64,000 nt of DNA, from NCBI GenBank assembly GCA_902776415.1, contig CACYPY010000003.1, positions 1 to 64,000 on the forward strand. Reading direction: 5' to 3'. The position numbers were made by a program, and so were the translations under genes. Shown piece after piece: positions 46,465 through 54,002 of this stretch. The notes under the pieces were generated by a model, which made no database searches, was not told the origin of the DNA, and saw nothing but the letters and a program-made list of their open reading frames with translations. Position 1 is the stretch's first letter; each line of letters starts with the position of its first letter. Source of the DNA: an uncultured Ruminobacter sp. Lineage in GTDB: Bacteria > Pseudomonadota > Gammaproteobacteria > Enterobacterales > Succinivibrionaceae.

Positions 46465-47841
46465 CTAGTCAGGAACCACAAAGCCGGCCTCCCGCATTTT
46501 TGAGAGCTTGTAGCGGAGGGTGCGGGGGCTCATGCCAAGTCTTTCCGCGCACTTCTGCCGGCTGCCGCCGCACTCTATCAGGGTATCCAGTATAATCTGA
46601 AATTCCTGAAGCTTCATCTCCTCACCGAGATTTCCGGCGCCGGAAGGCCGTTCCGGAGTTCCCGGGGAAGCCGAATCCGGAGCCGGTGTCAGTGCGGAGG
46701 GCTCCGCAATAAACTGACTTTCGTCATCAAAAATCAGAGCGTCCGGGGTGATTTCGGCACCGGCGATAATAAGAGCCCGCTGCATCACATTGCCAAGCTC
46801 CCGGACATTCCCGGGCCAGCCGTATGACAGAAGCTTCCGTTCCGCGTCCGGAGTCAGGGGCTTTTCGGGAAGCTTCTGCTCCGCGGAAGCGGTTTTCAGC
46901 ATAAAGCGGGCCAGGGGAACGATGTCCAGGGGGCGATCCCGAAGGGCGGGCCATTTCAGAGGAAACACGTTGAGCCGGTAATAGAGATCCTCCCGGAACT
47001 TCCCTTCCTGAACCGCCGCCCGGAGATCCCGGTTGGAGGTGGCAATAACCCGCACGTCCAGGGAAATGGTCTTCCGGCCGCCAAGCCGCTCCACCTCCTT
47101 CTCCTGCAGCACCCGGAGCAGCTTGGCCTGCAGCGAGAGCTCCATCTCGGTGATTTCATCAAGAAGAATGGTGCCGCCCTGGGCCTGCTCGAACTTCCCG
47201 GGGCAGGCCTGCACCGCTCCGGTAAAAGCCCCCTTCTCGTACCCGAACAGGGTGGACTCCAGCATGGTTTCGGGAATCGCCGCGCAGTTTATGGCCACAA
47301 ACGGCCCCGCCTTTCTTTCGGAATTGTCGTGAACAAACCGGGACAGCACCTCCTTTCCGGATCCGCTGGGGCCGGTAATCATCACCGTGGCCTCGGAGCG
47401 GGCCACCTTCCGGGCCATTTCCAGAAGGTCCGCGGTTTTCGGGTCGCCATACACCGGCCCCCCGCTGTCTGCATGTTCCTGAGGTACGTATCTTATAACC
47501 TGATTAAGCAGCACCTCGGGGGCAAACGGCTTGGCCAGATAATCCACGGCACCGTCCCGCATGGCCTTCACCGCCCCGTCGATATTGGCATAGGCGGTCA
47601 TGAGCAGCACCGGAATCTGAGGGTGCTTCTCATGAATGACATTAAGAAGGCGATGTCCGTCCATGCCCTCCATCTGAATATCGGAGATCACCATGCCGAT
47701 GCGCATTCTCTCCAGAATGTCCAAAGCCTGGGATCCCCCCGCGGCCTCGATGCATTCATATCCCGAAAGCATCAGGGTGTCGGTGATGGCCTCCCTGAGC
47801 CTGGCATCGTCATCCACAATCAAAATTCGGTTTTTCGCCAT
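46465..47841 (-). CDS. flrC: Sigma-54-dependent response regulator, FlrC-like
   Basis: A 458-residue NtrC-type activator: receiver domain with phosphorylation site Asp54 (VISDIQMEGMDG), AAA+ domain with Walker A GPSGSGKEV and an intact GAFTGA loop for sigma-54 contact, and a C-terminal Fis-type helix-turn-helix (CAERLGMSPRTLRYKLSKM). By similarity to FlrC/FleR it would activate middle flagellar genes. The likely cognate kinase is the FlrB-like gene at 52718-53749, about 5 kb upstream on the same strand rather than adjacent. A short tandem GGGAAGCAGA repeat precedes the start. Confidence 0.85.
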   Translation of the reverse strand: MAKNRILIVDDDARLREAITDTLMLSGYECIEAAGGSQALDILERMRIGMVISDIQMEGMDGHRLLNVIHEKHPQIPVLLMTAYANIDGAVKAMRDGAVDYLAKPFAPEVLLNQVIRYVPQEHADSGGPVYGDPKTADLLEMARKVARSEATVMITGPSGSGKEVLSRFVHDNSERKAGPFVAINCAAIPETMLESTLFGYEKGAFTGAVQACPGKFEQAQGGTILLDEITEMELSLQAKLLRVLQEKEVERLGGRKTISLDVRVIATSNRDLRAAVQEGKFREDLYYRLNVFPLKWPALRDRPLDIVPLARFMLKTASAEQKLPEKPLTPDAERKLLSYGWPGNVRELGNVMQRALIIAGAEITPDALIFDDESQFIAEPSALTPAPDSASPGTPERPSGAGNLGEEMKLQEFQIILDTLIECGGSRQKCAERLGMSPRTLRYKLSKMREAGFVVPD

Positions 47842-47960
47842 ACCTTTCTTCCCTCTGCTTCCCTCTGCTTCCCCCGTATCCGTCCTATATCCTCAGGACC
47901 TCCCCCGCAGCCCCCGGAGTTCCCTTCGCAACACCCGCCCCTCTCTCATCTCAAAAAATG

Positions 47961-50321
47961 CTAAAGATATCCGGCAAGAAGCTCCTTCATTTCCTTGAGT
48001 TCCGACTTGTCGGCTTCATTTATAAGCTCCCTGAGCGATTTGACCGCCTTTTTGCCATCCCTGCCCTTCACCTCGTGAGTCACACTGAGCGCCCGTTCCG
48101 GATCCGCGCCCTTTTCCATCAGAAGCCGTATCGCCGCGGGATGATTGGAGGCAATGGCAAAGGTCAGCGCCGTGGCACCGTCCCGATCCTGGGTTTCCAG
48201 CGCGGCTCCGGCATTAATCAGGCTTTCAATGGTCTTAAGGCTGGGATTTTTCGGTTTGCTCACCGCCATCATGAGCGCAGTGCGTCCCGCCGGTGTCGCG
48301 GCATTGGGATTGGCACCGCTCTTAAGAAGAAGATCTGTAACATCATCCTTGCTGACACTGCGATCCCGCACCGCCAGCATCAGCACCGATAGGCCGTTCT
48401 TGCTGCGCACAAAATTCACATCGGCTCCCTTTTCAATAACCGTCCGGATAAATTCCAGATCCGGCTCGTCCTCGTCCACGGCCGTATAGAGAATGCTTTC
48501 GCCGTACTTGTTCAGGATATTGAGGTCCGCCCGGTATTCTGCCAGGAGCCGGAAGAAATCGGGATTTTTGGTCTCCGCAGCCAGGAACAGCAGCGGCTTC
48601 TCATAGCCATCCCGGGCATTGGGATCGGCTCCCTTCTCAAGAAACAGCCGGACATAGTCAATACCGCCCTTCTCGTAGGCCTTTTCGATCATAAGCGATT
48701 TTCCGCTCCGGGCATTGGGATCAAAACCCAGGTCAAACAGCTTTCCGGTAAGATCGAGATGACGCTTCTCCCCGACGGATTTGAAATTAAGCCAGGACCA
48801 GAGGGCCTCCTCCTGGAATTTCTCAAAGGACTTCATCTTTTTGATATCGGGGCTGAGACTCAGCCAGTACTCGATAATATCCGGGGAGCTCCTGCTGCTG
48901 AACAGCTTCCGGGCCACGGAATATTTGCCGTCCGGAGATTCGTAGTTAATATCTCCTCCGGCCTCCGTGATCGCCTTTATGAAATCCAGACTGTAGGATC
49001 TGTTTCCTCCGGCAGCGGAACTTACCAGGTCAAGATAATAAAGCAGGAAGGAGGGCACCCCCTCAGGATTTAAAACGGCACCGCGGGAAACCGCGCTTCT
49101 GAACAGATCGACATCCCCTTCCCGCGCCGCAATGTAGAGCGGGCTGGTTTCAAATGCGGTAAAGAGGTTCGGATCCGCACCGTGATCCAAAAGTGCCTTA
49201 AGGTACTTCGCTCCGCCTTTTTCATAAACCCTGAAGGTAAGATAGCAGTTGTGAAGGTCAATTTTTTCGTTTGCGGGAAGTCCCAGGTCCAGAAGCCCGG
49301 TAAAGACCTGATAGTGATCCAGCTTTTTGAGGGAATCCTTCCGGCTCATCCAGTCCAGAAGAAGAACATCCCGGACCTTTTCCCCGTCAAGAGCCTTCCA
49401 GACATTAAGATTCCTCAGTCTCCGAAGATCCGGCCTGAGGGAGAGCCAGTACTCCAGAATATCCTCCGATCCCTTGAGAAACAGCGCGGCCAGGGATATT
49501 GTGCCCTCGGGATTCTCCCAGTTGTAGTAAGCTCCGTGCTCCACGAGGATTTTCACCACCTCGGGACTGGGGTTCTTCCGGCTGAGATAGCGGTACAGAA
49601 GCGGAACCTCCGCCGAAAGCTGCTTTTTGAGCTTTGAACTGTACCCCAGATCCATACTGCTCATGACGTTGGGATTGGCACCATTTTCCAGTGCTTTAAG
49701 AACATCCTCCGGCTTTGCAAAACCGTTAAGAAGCAGATCCCGGAACTTTTTGTCATCCTCGGCGGAAGTGCTGCCCCGGTATTCCTTAAGGGCCTCATAG
49801 CCGGAGGCGGTCTCAACAGACGAAGAAGGCTTAAGCCGGTCAGTCTCCGGCACGGCAGATTTTTCAGAATCTGCCTGAGCCGGAGGCACCGGCTTTTCCG
49901 GGGATTCGGAGGAGTTCTCCTCCGATCCCGGGGCGGAAGCCTTTCCGGAAGCGCTGTCCGCCCTGGCCAGAGGCGTTTTTCCCAGAGTTTCCAGAAGTCT
50001 GCCGTCATCCACTGTCACAAGACCGGCGGCAACAATCTTGTCCCCCTCCGGTCGGTAGGAAATATCCCCTTTCGGAGATACGTAATCATCAATTTTCAGA
50101 AAGATTTCCGTACGGATGATTTTGGCATTGCTTTTAAGCTCGTCCGGAGAAAGATGCCGGGCCATTTCCGTACGGAGAGCCTTCATCTTGAGGTTTCCGA
50201 GAGCGGCCGTCTCGTTCTTCCCCGAAGCCTCCAGTTCATATTCCGCCTGAGCCGGAACCGAAACCGGAAGCCCAAAAAGGATGCTCAGCAAAATTCCCTG
50301 AACTGTTCTCCGATACTTCAT
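47961..50321 (-). CDS. Secreted ankyrin-repeat protein with internal duplication
   Basis: A 786-residue protein with a Sec signal peptide (cleavage after AQA at about 26). Residues 27-115 form a small domain (EYELEASGKNETAALGNLKM...) loosely like the N-terminal domain of FlgT-type proteins. A Ser/Pro/Glu-rich linker covers about 120-170. From about 185 to 750 ankyrin-type helices recur, with many GADPN turns. Residues about 253-418 and 444-602 are a diverged duplication: EYWLSLRPDLRR (290) pairs with EYWLSLSPDIKK (484), and YEKGGAKYLKALLDHGADPN with YEKGGIDYVRLFLEKGADPN. Location is inferred to be periplasmic or exported. AGGGAGA precedes the ATG. It lies between flrC and the dinJ-yafQ pair. 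Confidence 0.8.
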   Translation of the reverse strand: MKYRRTVQGILLSILFGLPVSVPAQAEYELEASGKNETAALGNLKMKALRTEMARHLSPDELKSNAKIIRTEIFLKIDDYVSPKGDISYRPEGDKIVAAGLVTVDDGRLLETLGKTPLARADSASGKASAPGSEENSSESPEKPVPPAQADSEKSAVPETDRLKPSSSVETASGYEALKEYRGSTSAEDDKKFRDLLLNGFAKPEDVLKALENGANPNVMSSMDLGYSSKLKKQLSAEVPLLYRYLSRKNPSPEVVKILVEHGAYYNWENPEGTISLAALFLKGSEDILEYWLSLRPDLRRLRNLNVWKALDGEKVRDVLLLDWMSRKDSLKKLDHYQVFTGLLDLGLPANEKIDLHNCYLTFRVYEKGGAKYLKALLDHGADPNLFTAFETSPLYIAAREGDVDLFRSAVSRGAVLNPEGVPSFLLYYLDLVSSAAGGNRSYSLDFIKAITEAGGDINYESPDGKYSVARKLFSSRSSPDIIEYWLSLSPDIKKMKSFEKFQEEALWSWLNFKSVGEKRHLDLTGKLFDLGFDPNARSGKSLMIEKAYEKGGIDYVRLFLEKGADPNARDGYEKPLLFLAAETKNPDFFRLLAEYRADLNILNKYGESILYTAVDEDEPDLEFIRTVIEKGADVNFVRSKNGLSVLMLAVRDRSVSKDDVTDLLLKSGANPNAATPAGRTALMMAVSKPKNPSLKTIESLINAGAALETQDRDGATALTFAIASNHPAAIRLLMEKGADPERALSVTHEVKGRDGKKAVKSLRELINEADKSELKEMKELLAGYL

Positions 50322-50715
50322 ATAAACCGATCTCCCTGAATGCTCCGGCTGTCAATTCAGCCGCATAACGCGGAACCGCAAAGAAAACTCCGGCTCCTTT
50401 CACAAAGGGACTGATGTCCGGAGGCTTCCCTGTCCCGCCGGACAGTACCGGATTTAAGTTTATACCGAATGCCGCCGCCGGCACTCTGAAATTCGCCGAG
50501 ATTGTGAATTCGCACGGGCAATCACGAAAATCCCCGGAAAAGAGCAGGAAAAAGGAGCAGCCAGGGAGAGCAGGGAATCTGACAGGATGTTTATCGGTTC
50601 TTCGAAATATACGGGCCGGATGTTTTAACCGGCACGCTGTTAACAGATATCAGGATGGTTCCGAAAGATTGTAAGAATTGAATTGCTGACTGCAAAAGAA
50701 AGCCACCCCGATACC
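50322..50715. other. Gene-free gap between the ankyrin gene and yafQ
   Basis: About 390 bases; only the ankyrin gene's ribosome binding site and presumed promoter. No ORF with start and ribosome binding site stands out on either strand. Confidence 0.4.
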
Positions 50716-50988
50716 TCAAAACAGATCCGAATGCGTAACGGGACGAAACAGAAAAAGCTCAAGTTCATCCTGTTCGATACGATAAATCAAAAGCCAGTCA
50801 GGGTGTATACGGCACTCCCGAAATCCTGCAAACTCTCCCGTCAGCTCATGGTCACGGTACCGCTTTTCAAGCTTTTTTCCGGCAGCAAGGATGTTTACGG
50901 CGATATTCAGCTGTTCAAGATCCAGTCCCCGTTTATGAGCAAGTTTCAAATCCTTTCTGAATCGGTTTGAGACTACAACTTTAAACAT
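50716..50988 (-). CDS. yafQ: YafQ-family mRNA interferase toxin
   Basis: A 90-residue RelE-superfamily toxin. FRKDLKLAHKRGLDLEQL, then YRDHELTGEFAGFRECRIHP and WLLIYRIEQDELELFLFRP with catalytic-type His and Asp residues, match YafQ, which cuts mRNA on the ribosome. The start lies inside the end of the antitoxin gene (overlap 50981-50988), the usual coupling. Confidence 0.92.
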   Translation of the reverse strand: MFKVVVSNRFRKDLKLAHKRGLDLEQLNIAVNILAAGKKLEKRYRDHELTGEFAGFRECRIHPDWLLIYRIEQDELELFLFRPVTHSDLF

Positions 50989-51262
50989 CTGTCAGGATCT
51001 CTGTTATTGCTTCATCAAAGGAATCATACCTCTTATACGCCGCAGGATTATTCTTCATCTCCTCGTATTCAGACAAAGCTGCCCGCGTCTCCGCATTTGG
51101 CACGAATCTCTTCACTTCAAACGGCAAACCATCATGATTCACTGCGCTCTTCAAAAACATGGTGATTGCTGTAGACATGTTCATCCCAAGATCTGCAAAC
51201 AGCGCTTCTGCCTGGGATTTCAATTCTCTGTCTACCCGTACATTGATGTTTGCGGTGGTCAT
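50981..51262 (-). CDS. dinJ: DinJ/RelB-family antitoxin
   Basis: A 93-residue antitoxin with an N-terminal ribbon-helix-helix (NINVRVDRELKSQAEALFAD, then MNMSTAITMFLKSAV) that binds DNA, and a C-terminal tail that wraps the toxin. ATG 51262 is chosen over GTG 51268 because of GGGAGA at good spacing. A palindromic operator lies about 50 bases upstream (51312-51339). Confidence 0.92.
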   Translation of the reverse strand: MTTANINVRVDRELKSQAEALFADLGMNMSTAITMFLKSAVNHDGLPFEVKRFVPNAETRAALSEYEEMKNNPAAYKRYDSFDEAITEILTDV

Positions 51263-51311
51263 TAACACTCATCTCCCTCGATTAAAGTCAACGTAAATCA
51301 TAATATTTGAT

Positions 51312-51339
51312 GTAAAACATTGTCAATGCAATACTTTAC
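51312..51339. promoter_or_regulatory. Palindromic operator of dinJ-yafQ
   Basis: GTAAAACATTG (51312-51322), 6 bases, CAATACTTTAC (51329-51339): the arms match as GTAAA-N2-ATTG. It overlaps a minus-strand TTGACA -35-like element, as expected for autorepression by the DinJ-YafQ complex. Confidence 0.6.
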
Positions 51340-51865
51340 ATTATGAGCACAACATTCCCATATCCTTTCAATCACACAGTTGAAAAGGATATTGTTATTG
51401 GGTTGCCGAAATACCAGCATCGAAGAAAGGAATAAAAGGAACAGAGCTTAAGAGAACCATTACAAAATGTTTCGCGACACGAATGGTTCTTCCCGCCTTA
51501 TAAGCGGTGACTGTTCTATCAGGTCTGTCAAGAAAACACTTCCGGGTGGAAGCATATTCTGTAATTTCTTCCAAAAGCAAGGCGGCCAGTCAATACTCGC
51601 ATGGAGAGATGTTAAGCTGCCGGGCACAGTTATATCTGTAATCTGGATTCCGTTCCTCTGTCATGCCCGTATTGCGGAGCCCGGTGCATTACTCTTGAAA
51701 TCGTTTACTCTCCTGAAACTGATTTACCGGATGAATTCCTTCTGCCGAGATATCAGTGTACCAGCAGCATGAACGAATACCGGGCAGGACAATAAAAACA
51801 TGAGATCTGAAAATTCCGATTCCTGAACCAGAAGTCATAAAATCATGGCACGCCGGAATCCCGGA
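51340..51865. other. AT-rich stretch without a recognisable gene
   Basis: Open frames occur (minus 51395-51580, plus 51467-51772), but neither has a convincing ribosome binding site or family resemblance. They may be relics. Confidence 0.35.
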
Positions 51866-51899
51866 ATAAAAAGCCCCGATGCGTTTCAGGCACCGGGGG
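51866..51899 (-). terminator. Terminator of the tandem micro-gene transcript
   Basis: On the minus strand CCCCGGTGC and GCATCGGGG pair around a 7-base loop (51899 to 51875) and are followed by CTTTTTATT. It lies about 80 bases beyond the second 27-codon gene. Confidence 0.7.
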
Positions 51900-51977
51900 T
51901 AAAAATGATAAAAGCTTAGGTTTGTTGTTTTGAAGGGGCTGTTCTGCCCCGAATCATGGACGGCTTCCGGATGTCGC

Positions 51978-52061
51978 TTACTTTACGTAGCTGAAAAAGT
52001 AGGCGCGGGTTACCGGTGCCAGACGTTCTGCTTCGACGTATCTGTTAAAAAGTCTCTTCAT
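51978..52061 (-). CDS. Tandem 27-residue peptide, second copy
   Basis: ATG at 52061, stop at 51978. The peptide opens MKRLFNRYVEAERLAPV and ends TRAYFFSYVK: basic at both ends, aromatic-rich C-terminus, no obvious membrane helix. It differs from the upstream copy only by Ala instead of Gly at position 20, while synonymous sites differ (CTT/TTA at Leu4, AGA both at Arg3). A strong GGGAGG lies before the ATG. A hairpin (GGGGCT-N12-AGCCCC, 52092-52115) precedes it and another (51935-51950) follows. Family not recognised. Confidence 0.7.
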   Translation of the reverse strand: MKRLFNRYVEAERLAPVTRAYFFSYVK

Positions 52062-52143
52062 TTCGGTTTCCTCCCGATTGCTTTTCATGACGGGGCTTTT
52101 ATTCTTCTCAGCCCCATGGTTTCGGATAATTTCCGGATGCCGC

Positions 52144-52227
52144 TTACTTTACGTAGCTGAAAAAGTAGCCGCGGGTTACCGGTGCCAGACGTTCTGCTTC
52201 GACGTATCTGTTAAATAATCTTTTCAT
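52144..52227 (-). CDS. Tandem 27-residue peptide, first copy
   Basis: ATG at 52227, stop at 52144, preceded by a consensus-like CGGAGG at eight to nine bases. The product opens MKRLFNRYVEAERLAPV and closes TRGYFFSYVK. It has its own promoter (52277-52305) and a short 5' hairpin. The conserved reading frame between the two copies, the ribosome binding sites and the terminator at 51866 make a real, translated gene likely. Not a leader with a regulatory amino-acid run. Possible roles (regulatory peptide, small ribosomal or membrane-binding protein, peptide toxin) cannot be separated from sequence. Located between dinJ-yafQ and the FlrB-like kinase gene. Confidence 0.72.
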   Translation of the reverse strand: MKRLFNRYVEAERLAPVTRGYFFSYVK

Positions 52228-52251
52228 TTCGTTTTCCTCCGAAATCTGTTT

Positions 52252-52305
52252 TGCTCATCTCCCTGAGCACATTTTTATGATAGTGATATTGAGCACACTT
52301 TGCAA
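52252..52305 (-). promoter_or_regulatory. Promoter and leader hairpin of the tandem micro-genes
   Basis: Minus-strand TTGCAA (52305-52300) and TATCAT (52282-52277), 17 bases apart. The predicted start near 52270 coincides with a perfect inverted repeat TGCTCA-N6-TGAGCA (52269-52252). Another TGTGCTCA lies upstream between -35 and -10 (about 52297-52290). The repeat may be an operator or a 5' RNA hairpin. Confidence 0.55.
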
Positions 52306-52717
52306 TAGCTTTATGTAGTATTTTTTCAAAATTTTTTAATGAAAATACTTTCAGACTGCTGAAAATAGTTTCATTAAAACCACCGGCAATTTGCAAAACC
52401 CTTTATACATAAAGAACTTGTTACCTATAACCGCTGTTTTATAAAAGAAAAATCCGAATCCTGGCCGAAATTTTTGCGAAAGTTAACTACACAAACCTTC
52501 AAAGATAAGAGATCTGTATCACAGCTGTAAAAACACCACTCCTTTTGGGAAACAGAAGCACTGCCGGATCATTCGGACCGGTTTCGGAAGGGCTTAAATA
52601 AACGGCTGAGGAAGCATCGGGAAGGGAAGGAAATGGAGTGGAGTGGCGTGAAGTGAAAGGATCCCCCTGCGCGTGCGGGATAACCGGAGCAGGGGGAACA
52701 TTGGCAGGATCTGAGCA
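52306..52717. other. Gene-free gap between the micro-genes and flrB
   Basis: AT-rich up to about 52540, then GC-rich with a short imperfect GGAGT-type repeat (about 52630-52655). No supportable gene. Confidence 0.4.
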
Positions 52718-53749
52718 CTACGCTGCCAGGGGCATTCCCACAGTCTTCCCGGTGGCCGCCAGAGGCAGTGCTACCGAAAAGCAGGTACCCCGGCCGTTTT
52801 CCGAAACCAGCCCGATTCGTCCCTGATGAGCAGCCACCACTGATTTCACCACGGCCAGACCGAGCCCGGTGCCGTTGGCCTTGGTGGTAAAGAATGGATC
52901 AAAAACACTGCGCTGAAGTTCGGAACTCATGCCGCTTCCGTTATCGGCGATTTTGATAATCGCTTCCCCGCCCTCTCTGGCAACGTCAATGAAGATCCGT
53001 GAGGCTCCTGCCTCCACCGCATTGGCCACCAGGTTGTTGAGAGCGCTGGCCAGGGCTGTCTTGTTGGCAATGATTTCCATGGGAGGATCGTCCATCCGGA
53101 TATCAATTCTGGCATTACCACGGGAAAGTACCCCCTCGGAGGCGTTTTTCACGGCGGAAACCAGCTCGGTCAGCTCCACCCGATCCGCAATTTTGTCACC
53201 GGCCCTGGCAAAAAGGAGCACATCCTTCACCTGATTCTCCAGATCCTGCAGTCTGTCGGAAAGCTTCTTAAGAAACTGGGTTCTCAGAGCTTCGTTAAGC
53301 CCCCGGTTCGCCAGGTTGGCGGCATAAAGCATGGCGGCGGACAGAGGAGTTCTGATCTGATGGGCCAGGGAGGCCGCCATCTTGCCGAGACTGGAAAGCC
53401 GTTCCATATGGCTGATGCGTTCCTGAAGCTTCCTGGTGGGGGTAACGTCGGTGAGCTCCACCAGCTGCCCAACGGAGAGCGGCCTGGTATTAACCGCTAT
53501 TTTGCGGCCGTCCCTCAGAGTAACCTCGTTTCCGTCGTCCCCCGATGGCTGAAAGCTCTCACTGATAATGAAACGCCACTTTTTTCCGGAAATATCCTTT
53601 CCGAACATATTCCGTGCCGCGGTGTTGGCATGCGACACCAGCCCTTTTCTGTCCACAATCACAAACGCGGCCGAAGAGGCATTGAAAACCTCCTGCATAA
53701 CGGCGCTCGGAGCATTTTCTGAAATTCCGGTAATTGCTGAAGTCTGCAT
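52718..53749 (-). CDS. flrB: Soluble PAS-histidine kinase, FlrB-like
   Basis: A 343-residue kinase without membrane segments. PAS-like region about 15-100 (SSAAFVIVDRKGLVSHANTAARNMFG), HisKA box SLAHQIRTPLSAAMLYA with His130, then N, G1 and G2 boxes (NNLVANAVEAG, KIADNGSGM, TGLGLAVVKS). The H-box is like that of FlrB, which phosphorylates FlrC to activate sigma-54-dependent flagellar genes. ATG 53749 is chosen: AGGAA lies upstream, and the extension to 53854 has no family counterpart. In Vibrio-type genomes flrB and flrC are adjacent; here about 4.9 kb lies between them. Confidence 0.82.
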   Translation of the reverse strand: MQTSAITGISENAPSAVMQEVFNASSAAFVIVDRKGLVSHANTAARNMFGKDISGKKWRFIISESFQPSGDDGNEVTLRDGRKIAVNTRPLSVGQLVELTDVTPTRKLQERISHMERLSSLGKMAASLAHQIRTPLSAAMLYAANLANRGLNEALRTQFLKKLSDRLQDLENQVKDVLLFARAGDKIADRVELTELVSAVKNASEGVLSRGNARIDIRMDDPPMEIIANKTALASALNNLVANAVEAGASRIFIDVAREGGEAIIKIADNGSGMSSELQRSVFDPFFTTKANGTGLGLAVVKSVVAAHQGRIGLVSENGRGTCFSVALPLAATGKTVGMPLAA

Positions 53750-53920
53750 AGTCTTATTCCTGACAAAAATTTGCTTTCTGTCCTGTTGATACATAAACCA
53801 TGCCAGCATGCTTTTCAGAAAAGGCAAGTCCGGTGGCATAAGCCCCGGAGGCAAATCAGAAACTATTACTTTCTCCCCGGTAACCCGAAATTGTCAAAAA
53901 TCCGTTCCGAGCCCCGTCAT

Positions 53921-53945
53921 AAAAAAAGGGGACCTTTCGATCCCC
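53921..53945 (-). terminator. Terminator after purL
   Basis: Minus-strand GGGGATC-GAAA-GGTCCCC followed by T7. Confidence 0.75.
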
Positions 53946-54002
53946 ATTCTTCCTGTTCACAGCCGTTTCCGGCTCAGACACTCCGTTTCCGGAAACTGCT
54001 TA

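Larger units (their letters stand above)
51965..52241 (-). repeat. Tandem duplication of a 111-base small-gene unit
   Basis: Units 51965-52075 and 52131-52241 are near identical, offset by 166 bases. Each includes ribosome binding site, a 27-codon ORF and a few bases after the stop. Differences are few and mostly silent, which indicates selection on the peptide. Confidence 0.85.

Noticed and set aside
51395-51772. Opposing open frames of 61 and 101 codons upstream of dinJ
   Set aside because: No start context or similarity. Possibly relics, but not supportable as genes.
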